Notes under the pieces: generated by a model
The model's database searches: none
Seen by the model: only the letters and a program-made list of their open reading frames with translations
Told to the model about the DNA's origin: nothing
Program-made: the position numbers and the translations under genes
In this document: one piece after another, positions 7,065 through 14,453 of the stretch
Layout: the number at the start of each line of letters is the position of its first letter
How positions within the stretch are numbered: position 1 is the stretch's first letter
Assembly: GCA_903905665.1 (NCBI GenBank)
Contig: CAIVHJ010000340.1
Location: forward strand, 1 to 17,819
DNA from: an uncultured Phycisphaerales bacterium
Lineage (GTDB): Bacteria > Planctomycetota > Phycisphaerae > UBA1845 > CAIVHJ01
Direction: 5' to 3'
Length of the DNA: 17,819 nucleotides

Positions 7065-8561
7065 ATGTCTTATACAGTGTTGGCGCGGAAATATCGAAGC
7101 CTCACGCTCGATGAAATCATCGGACAGGAACCGATCGTCACCACGCTGAAAAACGCGATTCTCGGCGGGCGGGTCCATCACGGGTATTTGTTTTCCGGAA
7201 CACGCGGGGTCGGCAAGACCTCCATGGCCCGAATCCTCGCCAAATCGCTCAACTGCCTGAAATTTTCCGCCCCGACCGTCACCCCCTGCTGCACCTGCGA
7301 ATCATGCACGGCGATTAACCGCGGTGACGATATCGACGTGATCGAAATCGACGCCGCCAGCAATACCGGCGTGGACAACATCCGCGATTTGCGCAGCAAC
7401 GCCAATTACCGGCCCGTTCGCTCGCGACACAAAATCTATATCATCGATGAAGTTCACATGCTCAGCACGGGCGCGTTCAACGCGCTGCTCAAGACGCTGG
7501 AAGAACCCCCCGACCACGTGAAATTCATTTTTGCAACGACCGAACTTCAAAAAGTACCGGCGACGATCCAAAGCCGGGTGCAATTGTTCGAATTTCAAAG
7601 CATCCCCGTTCTGCAAATTGTCGGACAGTTGAAACAGATTCTTCAAAAGGAAGGGATTCAGGCGGATGACGTGGTGCTTCGGCGTGTGGCGAGATACGCC
7701 AACGGTTCGATGCGCGACGCGCTCTCCCTGCTGGACCAGTTGCTGTCGTTCGGCACGACGGTTCTGGACGAGTCTTTGGTCAGTGCGATGCTTCCGTCAT
7801 CGCACGATGAACGTCTGGCGAATTTGATCGACGCGTTCTCCGCCCACGAAGCCGCCCAGTCGCTGAAGTGGACGGATGATTGTCTGAGTCACGGCTGGAC
7901 ACCCGAACGATTTTGCGAAAATCTGATTGAGTACCTGCGCATTTTGATGCTGATTCATCTGTGCGGACCCAAAACCGATCTGGTGGATGTTCCCACGCAG
8001 GTTCAGGATCGCGTCGTATCTCAAAGCGCGGCGTTTGATGCACCGACGTTCGTCTATATGATCAATGTTCTGGAGGAACTCCGCCGGCAGGTCAAAAACA
8101 GCGGCGCCGGCCGTGCACTGGTGGACGCCGCCGTCGTCCGGTTGTCGATGGTCCAAAATTTCACGTCGATTGCGACCCTCCTGAACGATCTGGAACCGAG
8201 TCGTCCTTCGACGTCCCCCCACCCACCGATGCCGCCACAAAAACCGACGCCCCCTGCGTCGTCTGTGCGTTCAGCTCCGTCGTACAATCGACCAACGAAC
8301 TCTGAATCGTCATACGCTCCCAAAGCAAGACCGACGGCTTCTCGAACATCCGAGCCGCCGGTTAAATCCCCGCCCCCTCGTGAAACTCGAACTGCCACAC
8401 GGGAAGAACTGACTGCCGTGCAAAAAGACCCGCTGGTTCGGCAGGCTCTTGATCTCTTCAACGGTACACTGGTCAACGTGGAGCGTCCGATGAACGCCCC
8501 CACGATAACTCCCTCTAAACCGGAACCGGAAATAAGCACCGCGCCGGAAGGAGAAGATTGA
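7065..8561 (+). CDS. dnaX: DNA polymerase III subunit tau/gamma
   Basis: This is the clamp-loader ATPase of the replicative polymerase, 498 residues. The Walker A motif is GTRGVGKT (45-52). The zinc cysteines are C64, C76 (or C75), C78 and C81. Walker B is YIIDEVHML (D128, E129) and sensor 1 is in FATTE (157-160). The usual SRC box reads SRV (170-172): the arginine finger is kept and the cysteine replaced. Residues about 379-445 are a Pro/Ser-rich linker, followed by a short C-terminal segment (KDPLVRQALDLFNGTLV). A full E. coli-like domain V is not evident. AAAGGA lies 5 nt before the ATG. No slippery A-run for programmed frameshifting was seen. It lies downstream of the SRP RNA, and its TGA overlaps the ybaB ATG by one base (TGATG), which implies translational coupling. 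Confidence 0.95.
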   Translation: MSYTVLARKYRSLTLDEIIGQEPIVTTLKNAILGGRVHHGYLFSGTRGVGKTSMARILAKSLNCLKFSAPTVTPCCTCESCTAINRGDDIDVIEIDAASNTGVDNIRDLRSNANYRPVRSRHKIYIIDEVHMLSTGAFNALLKTLEEPPDHVKFIFATTELQKVPATIQSRVQLFEFQSIPVLQIVGQLKQILQKEGIQADDVVLRRVARYANGSMRDALSLLDQLLSFGTTVLDESLVSAMLPSSHDERLANLIDAFSAHEAAQSLKWTDDCLSHGWTPERFCENLIEYLRILMLIHLCGPKTDLVDVPTQVQDRVVSQSAAFDAPTFVYMINVLEELRRQVKNSGAGRALVDAAVVRLSMVQNFTSIATLLNDLEPSRPSTSPHPPMPPQKPTPPASSVRSAPSYNRPTNSESSYAPKARPTASRTSEPPVKSPPPRETRTATREELTAVQKDPLVRQALDLFNGTLVNVERPMNAPTITPSKPEPEISTAPEGED

Positions 8562-8911
8562 TGTTCGGCAACCTTGGCAACATGATGAACCTTCTCAAGC
8601 AAGCCGGCCAGATGCGCGAACAAATGGCTCGCATGCAGGAGGAACTGACAAAAAAGCGATATGAAGCCGACTCGGGCGCCGGGATGGTCCGGGCAACCGT
8701 CAACGGCCGCGCGGAACTGGTGGACATCAAAATTGCTCCTTCGGCGGTTCACGACGTGGAATTGCTGGAAGACTTGATCAAAAGCGCCGTCGCTTCCGCC
8801 GCCCAACGCGCCCAGGAATCCGCCCGCGCCGAATTGGCGCAACTCACCGGCGGATTGTCCCTGCCGGGTCTGGAAAACATGCTGGGAGCCGGAGGTCCCA
8901 CAGAACCATGA
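8561..8911 (+). CDS. ybaB: YbaB/EbfC family nucleoid-associated protein
   Basis: This small DNA-binding protein of 116 residues belongs to a family that forms tweezer-like homodimers and coats the nucleoid. The N-terminal helix is MFGNLGNMMNLLKQAGQMREQM, rich in methionine, leucine and glutamine. It is followed by VRATVNGRAELVDIKIAP, the family's central beta segment, and a second long helix; the C-terminal tail (LPGLENMLG) is typical. ATG 8561 shares its A with the dnaX TGA, and GGAG lies about 7 nt upstream. The adjacent TTG 8558 would add only one residue. The gene is nested in dnaX-ybaB-recR, and its stop overlaps the recR start (ATGA). It is associated with RecR/DnaX by conserved gene order, while its exact role remains poorly defined in most bacteria. 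Confidence 0.94.
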   Translation: MFGNLGNMMNLLKQAGQMREQMARMQEELTKKRYEADSGAGMVRATVNGRAELVDIKIAPSAVHDVELLEDLIKSAVASAAQRAQESARAELAQLTGGLSLPGLENMLGAGGPTEP

Positions 8912-9504
8912 CGTCCCCACGCATTGAATCGCTTGAACGTCTCATGGAGGAATTGCAGAAACTCCCCGGAATTGGAGCGCGATCCGCCGAGCGACTGGCA
9001 TTTCATTTGCTCCGCGCTTCACGAGAGGATGCTCAGGCGCTCGCTCAGGCTATTCAAACCCTCAAAACTTCCGTTCGCAATTGCGAACGATGCTATAATC
9101 TGACCGAGCAAAGCCCCTGCGCCGTTTGCCGCGATCCTCGGCGCAACCAGAATCGAATTTGGGTCGTCGAACAGCCCAAGGACCTGCTCGCTCTGGAAGC
9201 CACGGGACTGGTTGACGGCGTCTATCATGTTCTGATGGGACACATTTCGCCGCTGGAGCAGATCGGACCCGGTGATTTGACTATCGACGCGTTGCTGACC
9301 CGCATCCGAAAAGAAAAACCTCAGGAAATTATCCTGGCCACCAATCCCAATCTGGAAGGCGACGGAACGGCGCTGCATTTGTTAAGCCTGTTCGAACCTC
9401 TTGGAATTAAAACGACGCGTCTGGCGCGGGGTCTGGCGGTCGGATCCCAGATCGAATACGCCACCCCTGCCATGCTCGAAGCGGCCATTCGCGGCCGACA
9501 ATAG
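8908..9504 (+). CDS. recR: Recombination mediator protein RecR
   Basis: RecR works with RecF and RecO to load RecA at gaps in damaged DNA. The 198-residue protein has the standard order: a helix-hairpin-helix (about 12-36, LQKLPGIGARSAERLA), a four-cysteine zinc finger (C59, C62, C71, C74), and a Toprim domain from about residue 82 with VVEQPKD (Glu88) and NPNLEGDGTA (Glu150, Asp152). The C-terminal RLARGLAVGSQIEYA is also diagnostic. The start overlaps the ybaB stop by four bases (ATGA). A 5-bp hairpin at 9511-9524 just after the stop lacks a T-run and is not called a terminator. Confidence 0.97.
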   Translation: MTSPRIESLERLMEELQKLPGIGARSAERLAFHLLRASREDAQALAQAIQTLKTSVRNCERCYNLTEQSPCAVCRDPRRNQNRIWVVEQPKDLLALEATGLVDGVYHVLMGHISPLEQIGPGDLTIDALLTRIRKEKPQEIILATNPNLEGDGTALHLLSLFEPLGIKTTRLARGLAVGSQIEYATPAMLEAAIRGRQ

Positions 9505-9627
9505 CATCCTGCCGAACTCTCGGCGCACGTAACGACCGGCGCAGAAGTTCTCACCACAGGTCCAAGCGATAAACAACAGATGAATCCTGCATCAGTTACA
9601 GCAATGTGCCGAATCCGCGAAAGTTGG

Positions 9628-9657
9628 TTCTCACGCTTCGGATTTGTGATGTATAAT
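9628..9657 (+). promoter_or_regulatory. Promoter immediately before rpoN, probably leaderless
   Basis: A perfect TATAAT (9652-9657) ends 7 nt before the rpoN ATG. TTCTCA (9628-9633, four of six -35 matches) stands 18 nt upstream. Transcription from it would begin at or within a base or two of the start codon. No Shine-Dalgarno-like sequence precedes the ATG (TATAACAG), which agrees with a leaderless message. The rest of the recR-rpoN gap (9505-9627) holds no recognised gene. Confidence 0.5.
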
Positions 9658-9664
9658 ATAACAG

Positions 9665-11098
9665 ATGAGCCAGTACCTGTCTCAAATTCCATCGCAGCAG
9701 ATGCGGCAGGAACAACGACTGACACCGCAGTTGATTCAGTCGATGAACATTCTGCAGCTCAACGTTGCGGCGCTCGAGCAGCACTTGCAGGCGGAGATGG
9801 AAAAAAATCCGTTGCTGGAGTACGAACCCGGCGACGAATCGCAGGACAGCGCACCGGCCGAAACGGAAGAAGTCGATCGTCCGAACGACAAACTCGACGT
9901 ATTGGAATGGCTTGACAATCAATATGATTACGATTCGATCGACCGTCCCCAGCTGTCTCATCGCAACCACGAAGACCGTGACGCCAAAATGGACGCCATG
10001 GCGAACACCGCCTGCCGACCCGCCAATCTCTACGAATACCTGATGGAACAATGGGGTCTGCTGGACCTGAATCCTGAAACGGTCCGCGCGGGAGAAGCCC
10101 TCATCAATCACCTTGACGAAGACGGTTTCCTGCGAACCCCGCTGGAAGTCGTGGCGGACTCCGTTCGGCCAGTCCTGTCGGTGGCGACACTGGTCGAGGC
10201 GCTGCCCAAAATTCAGGAACTTGATCCCCCCGGGATCGGCGCCACGTCGCTTCAGGAATGTCTGCGATTGCAATTGCAGGCGATTCCGGGCGGAAACAAA
10301 CTGGAACAGACGATCCTTCAAAATCATTACGACGATCTTTTGAAAAACCGGCTCCCTCAAATCGCCAAATCTCTCGGCGTGGATATCGAGGAAGTCAAAG
10401 CCGCCGTCCACGTGATTTCCAGACTCACGCCGACGCCCGGATTGTCCGTCGTGAATCGCGATGTTCCGCAAATCAAACCCGACGTCATCGTCGAGTACGC
10501 TGACGACGGTCGCGGGTATCAGATCCGACTGACGCAGGGCAACGAGCCTCGGCTTCGGATCTCAAAAAGATATCTCCAGATGCTTAAGGACAGGCGAGTC
10601 GGCAAAGTCGAGCGGGATTATCTTAAGACACAACAGGAGTCCGCTACGGCGCTGATCGACGCGATTCAGTTTCGGCGAAGCCGATTGCTCGAAGTCGCCG
10701 AAGCCGTTGTGGAAAAACAACAGGATTACTTTGATCTCGGCCCCCAGACGATGAAAGTCCTGAGAATGAGCGATCTGGCGAATCAACTGCATTGCGATCC
10801 GTCCACCATCAGCCGAACCGTGGCGGACAAATATGTCCAATGTCCGCGCGGTATTGTTCCCCTGCGGGATTTCTTTGTCGGCGGAACCGAAAGCAGCAAT
10901 GGGGAATCCACCAGCTGGGACAGCGTCAAAGCACAAGTAGCCGATCTCATCGGAAAGGAAGACAAATCCAGTCCGCTCAGCGATGACCAGGTGGCCGCCA
11001 TGATGAACCGGGAAGGCATCACCCTGTCGCGCCGCACGGTGGCCAAATACCGTCAGCAACTGAACATCCCCACAGCACGTCAACGTCGGTTGTATTAA
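9665..11098 (+). CDS. rpoN: RNA polymerase sigma-54 factor
   Basis: Sigma-54 directs RNA polymerase to -24/-12 promoters and needs AAA+ activators. The 477-residue protein shows the three regions: a Gln/Leu-rich region I (1-50, QEQRLTPQLIQSMNILQLN), an acidic linker (about 52-72), a core-binding region with the LDPPGIGA segment and a repeat-like helical middle, and a DNA-binding C-terminus. The helix-turn-helix is around 368-404 (MSDLANQLHCDPSTISRTV). The RpoN box at 455-464 reads SRRTVAKYRQ, against the common ARRTVAKYRE. The start follows a TATAAT box by 7 nt with no ribosome site. The partner activators, hpf and ptsN genes often found after rpoN are absent here; a disrupted methyltransferase gene follows. 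Confidence 0.96.
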   Translation: MSQYLSQIPSQQMRQEQRLTPQLIQSMNILQLNVAALEQHLQAEMEKNPLLEYEPGDESQDSAPAETEEVDRPNDKLDVLEWLDNQYDYDSIDRPQLSHRNHEDRDAKMDAMANTACRPANLYEYLMEQWGLLDLNPETVRAGEALINHLDEDGFLRTPLEVVADSVRPVLSVATLVEALPKIQELDPPGIGATSLQECLRLQLQAIPGGNKLEQTILQNHYDDLLKNRLPQIAKSLGVDIEEVKAAVHVISRLTPTPGLSVVNRDVPQIKPDVIVEYADDGRGYQIRLTQGNEPRLRISKRYLQMLKDRRVGKVERDYLKTQQESATALIDAIQFRRSRLLEVAEAVVEKQQDYFDLGPQTMKVLRMSDLANQLHCDPSTISRTVADKYVQCPRGIVPLRDFFVGGTESSNGESTSWDSVKAQVADLIGKEDKSSPLSDDQVAAMMNREGITLSRRTVAKYRQQLNIPTARQRRLY

Positions 11099-11114
11099 GA
11101 GCCTATCCGAATAA

Positions 11115-11200
11115 CCCGATAAGATGGTTGGTGCAACGCGAGCGGGCACCGTACAATGGTTCAACGTGCTTCGGCAGCGTGGCCGGGCAGGGTTATCGGG
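11115..11200. repeat. Separated 8-bp inverted repeat upstream of methyltransferase
   Basis: CCCGATAA (11115-11122) is exactly mirrored by TTATCGGG (11193-11200), with 70 nt between. The pair brackets the presumed promoter of the methyltransferase. An arm of 8 bp over this distance can arise by chance, so it may be meaningless, a protein site pair, or an end remnant of an insertion. Confidence 0.25.
11128..11157 (+). promoter_or_regulatory. Possible promoter of the methyltransferase gene
   Basis: TACAAT (11152-11157, five of six) is preceded at 18 nt by TTGGTG (11128-11133, three of six). The expected start near 11164 leaves a leader of about 64 nt to ATG 11228, where AGGA stands 8-9 nt before the start. 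The -35 is weak, so this is only a candidate. Confidence 0.3.
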
Positions 11201-11227
11201 AAAACGTCGGCTTGCAGGAACTCCAAC

Positions 11228-11986
11228 ATGACGCAATGGTACGAGTCGCTCTTCGCCAATTACGGTTAATCTTACGACAAGGAACCCTTCACGCAGGGAA
11301 CCGTGGGTGAAGTGGACTTCGTTGAGCGGGAACTTGGGGCCGATCGATCCAAGCGAATTCTGGATATCGGCTGCGGCACGGGCCGCCATGCCATCGAGCT
11401 TGCCAAGCGAGGCTACCGCGTGACCGGCTTCGATCTTTCCGAGGGCCAGCTGCGCTGCGCCCGGGCCAAAGCGGCTGCGGCCGGTGTTGTCGTGGAGTTT
11501 CAACGTCGTGACGCAACTCAGCCGCATTTCGTCCAGGAGTTCGATGCGGCCATCCTGTTCTGCGAAGGCGCGTTTCCATTGATGGAAACCGATGAGAAGA
11601 ATTATTCCATCCTCAGGCACGCCGGCGCGGCGTTGCGCCCTGGGGGCAAATTGCTCCTGACAACGCTCAATGCTTTGTTCCCGCTGTTTCACTCGGTCAA
11701 GGATTTTCTTGACGCAGGCGGGTCCGGTGCGGTAACCGACAAGCTGACATTTGATTTGATGACATTCCGTGAACATGCCAAGTTAACATTCACCGACGAC
11801 GCGGGGCAATCGCAGACGATCAAGACCGACGAACGCTACTACACACCGCCCGAAATGCGATGGCTATTGCATACGGTGGGATTTGCCACCGTTGACATCT
11901 TCGGTTGCCATATCGGCGCCTTCAGCCGCGAACACGCGCTTACCCCTGATGATTTCGAGATGCTTGTGGCGGCGGAAAAGGGATAA
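11228..11986 (+). pseudogene. Class I SAM methyltransferase with in-frame stop at codon 14
   Basis: The original frame begins at ATG 11228 (MTQWYESLFANYG), with AGGA about 8-9 nt upstream, and hits TAA at 11267-11269. It continues open as SYDKEPFTQGT and then through a full methyltransferase to 11986. The segment around the stop is conserved in this family, where a Lys- or Gln-type codon would be expected, so one base change may have made the TAA. Downstream are motif I (ILDIGCGTGRH), the acidic motif II (FDLSEGQL), LRPGGKLLL and the usual C-terminus (DDFEMLVAAEKG), all intact. GTG 11303, 33 nt after the stop, could restart translation and yield 227 residues missing the first 25, including the FTQGT segment. 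A recent pseudogene, a restart product, or a sequencing error remain possible. The substrate is unknown. A palindromic element begins 1 bp after the stop codon. Confidence 0.75.
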
Positions 11987-11987
11987 G

Positions 11988-12124
11988 GCACTATTGAAAA
12001 ACTCGACAGATGATTATCGCAGTTCGGCAGAGCCGCGCCCGTCAGGAAGCGGTCCTCAATGACCAATCTGTTTGTCTTCCGCTCCCTCACGGTCGCGGCT
12101 CTGTTAAGAGTTTTGCAATAGTGC
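11988..12124. repeat. 137-bp nested inverted-repeat element, MITE-like
   Basis: The outer arms 11988-12004 and 12108-12124 are complementary in 16 of 17 positions (GCACTATTG.AAAACTC type). The inner arms 12028-12052 and 12079-12103 match in 22 of 25 positions (CAGAGCCGCG ... CGCGGCTCTG). The central 26 nt are unpaired. The spacers between outer and inner arms differ (23 nt left, 4 nt right). No protein is encoded. The size and terminal repeats fit a non-autonomous mobile element or REP-like palindrome, and the folded RNA could also end transcription from either side. No clear target-site duplication is visible, though TAAG precedes the left arm and TTAA follows the right. It occupies part of the 322-bp gap after the methyltransferase. 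Confidence 0.75.
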
Positions 12125-12143
12125 TTAAAGGATTCACCTTGAT

Positions 12144-12170
12144 GGTTGTTCTCGAACCCCGAGAGCAACC
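12144..12170. repeat. Strong stem-loop, 11-bp stem
   Basis: GGTTGTTCTCG (12144-12154) pairs with CGAGAGCAACC (12160-12170) through one G-U pair, with an AACCC loop. It lies 20 bp after the nested palindrome in the same gap. No T-run follows, so an intrinsic terminator is not supported. Between here and the promoter at 12274 I see nothing else that can be named. Confidence 0.5.
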
Positions 12171-12273
12171 GCCGCGAACTTTCTGATTCTCTGGTTCACG
12201 ACCCTCTCGCGGGTTGCAACCTGGTTGATCTCGGATTAAGCTCAGGATACACCATTCCTGCAAAACCGTCACC

Positions 12274-12302
12274 TTGGGATTGCGAGATTCCGAACGTATA
12301 AT
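12274..12302 (+). promoter_or_regulatory. Promoter of the lipoprotein gene, probably leaderless
   Basis: TTGGGA (12274-12279, four of six) and a perfect TATAAT (12297-12302) are separated by 17 nt. The -10 box ends 6 nt before ATG 12309, so transcription should begin at about the start codon itself. The CAGGGG between them looks like a ribosome site but would not be in an RNA started at +1. Confidence 0.6.
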
Positions 12303-12308
12303 CAGGGG

Positions 12309-13175
12309 ATGATCGAATCGACTCACCGGTTGTGGTTGCTGGGATTTCTCGTGGGATTGGGGGCGTGTCAGGCTTCAGATCCGCCTCTCCAGTCGGAATC
12401 GGCTCCTTCCTGGATGACGCGTCATCCTGATTTGTTGGCGGAAAACGTTTTTTATTTGTCACCGGCGGCATCGCAAAACCGTGTCCCTGACGAGTTGCAG
12501 CCGATTCAACTCGAAACGCATTTCCAGTTCTGGAGGTTTCTGGTTCCCGCCCCATCCCAAGGCGATTCAGAGCAAATCTGGAACCATCTCGACGAGTCAC
12601 GTCTCCCGGTTGACCAGCAGATTCTTCTCCAACGCAATGGTTTTCGAATGGGCGTCGGTCACGAATCGTCGTGGCCGGCTATCCGCGCTATTCTCGAACA
12701 ATTCCATCCGCAACTGCAAACCGCAGTGGCGGCGGTTAATGATTCCGTCGCTCTGTTCGTTCAGATAGAGGAAGTTCCGGAAAGCCTGCCGTTTTTTACG
12801 CTGGATTCACAAAACAAACTCGCCGGAGCACGGTTCCCCCCCTGCCGCGAATGTTTGCGGGTGGAGCATCAGGCCGATCTTGAGAATCTGGGAAACGTAC
12901 ACCTCCATATTGTGCCCGAGTTGCAGTGGGAAAGAACCGATCTGACCGCGCAATTCCTTCCGGTTTCGAGATTATTGCCCAATTGGGAATCACACGCCTT
13001 CGATTCTCTGGAGATGACACTCACCCTGAAGCCGGGGGAGTTCATCATCATCGGGCCAAGCCATTCGGCACAACTGTCGTATCTGGTGGGGAGTCAATTT
13101 TTGCGATCTGTGCATGACGGGCAGAGTTTTGAGGAAACATATTGCATCCTGCCGCGAATTGTGCGAAAAGAATAA
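12309..13175 (+). CDS. Predicted lipoprotein of unknown function
   Basis: This 288-residue protein has a lipoprotein signal peptide: a hydrophobic stretch (LWLLGFLVG) and a lipobox LGAC with the acylated cysteine at residue 20, followed by QASD. The mature protein should be membrane anchored in the cell envelope. I recognise no catalytic motif. Visible features are a segment with IRAILEQFHPQLQTAV, a CxxC-like PPCRECL near residues 177-183, and a hydrophobic strand region near the C-terminus (GEFIIIGPSHSAQLSYLVG) that resembles the end of a beta-rich domain. It stands alone between the palindromic element and the kinase gene, with its own strong promoter-like sequence. The frame has no competing start. 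Confidence 0.8.
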   Translation: MIESTHRLWLLGFLVGLGACQASDPPLQSESAPSWMTRHPDLLAENVFYLSPAASQNRVPDELQPIQLETHFQFWRFLVPAPSQGDSEQIWNHLDESRLPVDQQILLQRNGFRMGVGHESSWPAIRAILEQFHPQLQTAVAAVNDSVALFVQIEEVPESLPFFTLDSQNKLAGARFPPCRECLRVEHQADLENLGNVHLHIVPELQWERTDLTAQFLPVSRLLPNWESHAFDSLEMTLTLKPGEFIIIGPSHSAQLSYLVGSQFLRSVHDGQSFEETYCILPRIVRKE

Positions 13176-13188
13176 TGGCGCGTTTCGA

Positions 13189-13213
13189 CCCATGATGAAC
13201 TCTTCCTCATGGG
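13189..13213. other. 7-bp inverted repeat before the kinase gene
   Basis: CCCATGA (13189-13195) and TCATGGG (13207-13213) form a perfect 7-bp stem with an 11-nt loop in the 70-bp gap between the lipoprotein and the kinase. It could be a weak transcript-end hairpin or an operator. No T-run follows. The kinase start itself lacks a clear Shine-Dalgarno sequence. Confidence 0.3.
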
Positions 13214-13245
13214 ATGGAAGCCCAGATGAATAGACGGGCATCATT

Positions 13246-14418
13246 ATGAGCGACGATCATTCTGAATGCGGTCCCGACAAGGACCTCTATTATCGCCAAT
13301 TGCTCTCGTCGGCGGCGATGGCCGTCATGGCGGTCGATCACGATATGAAGGTCGTTTATTGCAATGGTCGGGCTGCCGAACTTTTTGGATGTCCCGTGAA
13401 AAAACTGACCGGCTTGACCCTCGGTGAAATCATCGGACCGGAACGACGACACGTCATCGAAACCCTGACCCAACGTGCCATCGAACATGGAGAATATCAC
13501 GAATTCGAATTCCGCCACGAAACGATTCCCAGCCTGCCCAGGTTTCTCGCGGTTACGATTTCTCCCATTTGCGACCCCCACGGCCAACCCATAGGAGCAT
13601 CCACCTGCATTCGCGACATCACGCGACGAATCCAACTTCAGGAACAACTCAGTCAGTCCCGCAAAATGCGTGCGCTCGGGGTCATGGCGGGCAATTTGGC
13701 CCATCATTTCAACAACATTCTCGGAAGCGTGGTGACCGGCGTGGATTTCGCGCGCAATTCCAACGACGTTCGCACGCTGAAACGCACGCTCAGTAACACC
13801 GCCGGCGCCCTCCAGCGTGCCACGCAGCTGCTCAACGGTTTGCTCGCTTTTGCCGAGGCGGATTACAGTGATTCCGATCTGGCGGACCTCACCGAAACGG
13901 TCCTGTACTTCGTCAACCAGATTGAATCCGATCTGACCCAACACCGAATCACGCTCGACCTGAAGCTTCATGAGATTCCCGTGATGGCTGTCCCCATGAA
14001 TCAGTTTATGACCGTGCTTCGGCATCTGGTCGGAAACGCGATTGATGCCATGCCCGACGGAGGCCGCCTGACCCTCGAACTCGAACCTCAGAACCAGCAG
14101 GTGATTTGTCGCATCACCGATTCCGGTCATGGAATCGAGCCCAAAGATTTGGGCCGCGTGTTTGAACCCTTTTACAGCACCAAGGAACTCGAGGAAGCCT
14201 CCGCCGAAAACCGCGCCCAGCATCATGGTCTGGGGTTGTCGGTGGCGATGGGCATTATTCATGAACTCGGAGGAACGATCTCCATCACTTCGCAACCGGG
14301 TGAATCGACCCTTGTCGAAATCCGCCTGCCGGTCGATCCTTCCCGACGTTTGAAGCCTCTGGTGGATGATCTGGAAGACTTGTCGCTGCACCCTACGGAA
14401 CCTCCCCCGAAGACTTGA
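13246..14418 (+). CDS. Soluble PAS-domain sensor histidine kinase (NtrB-like)
   Basis: This is a 390-residue cytoplasmic sensor kinase with no membrane segment. A PAS domain spans about residues 13-128 (VYCNGRAAELFGCPVKKLTG ... CIRDITRR). The dimerisation/phosphoacceptor helix contains NLAHHFNNILG, with His153 as the likely phosphorylated residue. The ATPase domain has an N box (GNAIDAM, Asn264), G1 (DSGHGI, Asp292), an F box (FEPFYSTK) and G2 (GLGLSVA, 328-334). The residue after the phosphoacceptor is His154, where NtrB-type kinases commonly carry Asp. No response regulator gene is adjacent, so it is an orphan and its target and signal are unknown. rpoN in the same neighbourhood invites the idea of a sigma-54 activator partner, but nothing here shows it. 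Confidence 0.92.
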   Translation: MSDDHSECGPDKDLYYRQLLSSAAMAVMAVDHDMKVVYCNGRAAELFGCPVKKLTGLTLGEIIGPERRHVIETLTQRAIEHGEYHEFEFRHETIPSLPRFLAVTISPICDPHGQPIGASTCIRDITRRIQLQEQLSQSRKMRALGVMAGNLAHHFNNILGSVVTGVDFARNSNDVRTLKRTLSNTAGALQRATQLLNGLLAFAEADYSDSDLADLTETVLYFVNQIESDLTQHRITLDLKLHEIPVMAVPMNQFMTVLRHLVGNAIDAMPDGGRLTLELEPQNQQVICRITDSGHGIEPKDLGRVFEPFYSTKELEEASAENRAQHHGLGLSVAMGIIHELGGTISITSQPGESTLVEIRLPVDPSRRLKPLVDDLEDLSLHPTEPPPKT

Positions 14419-14453
14419 TTGCACAGCATCTGTTTTGCCGATAAAACAGCGAT

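Noticed and set aside
6886..7149. An 87-codon plus-strand frame before dnaX
   Set aside because: It lies over the SRP RNA gene, whose paired structure explains the sequence, and it runs into dnaX in another frame.
7065..8561. Programmed ribosomal frameshift in dnaX to make a gamma form
   Set aside because: No A-AAA-AAG-type slippery run followed by a hairpin was seen in the frame.
9511..9524. Small hairpin after recR as an intrinsic terminator
   Set aside because: The stem is only 5 bp and no T-run follows.
10562..11776. A 404-codon minus-strand frame spanning the rpoN end and the methyltransferase
   Set aside because: It runs across two recognised plus-strand genes and the gap between them, with no protein family features. 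It is a shadow of both.
13207..14424. A 405-codon minus-strand frame opposite the histidine kinase
   Set aside because: The plus strand has a complete PAS kinase with all ATPase boxes. The antisense product is low in recognisable motifs and is a shadow.
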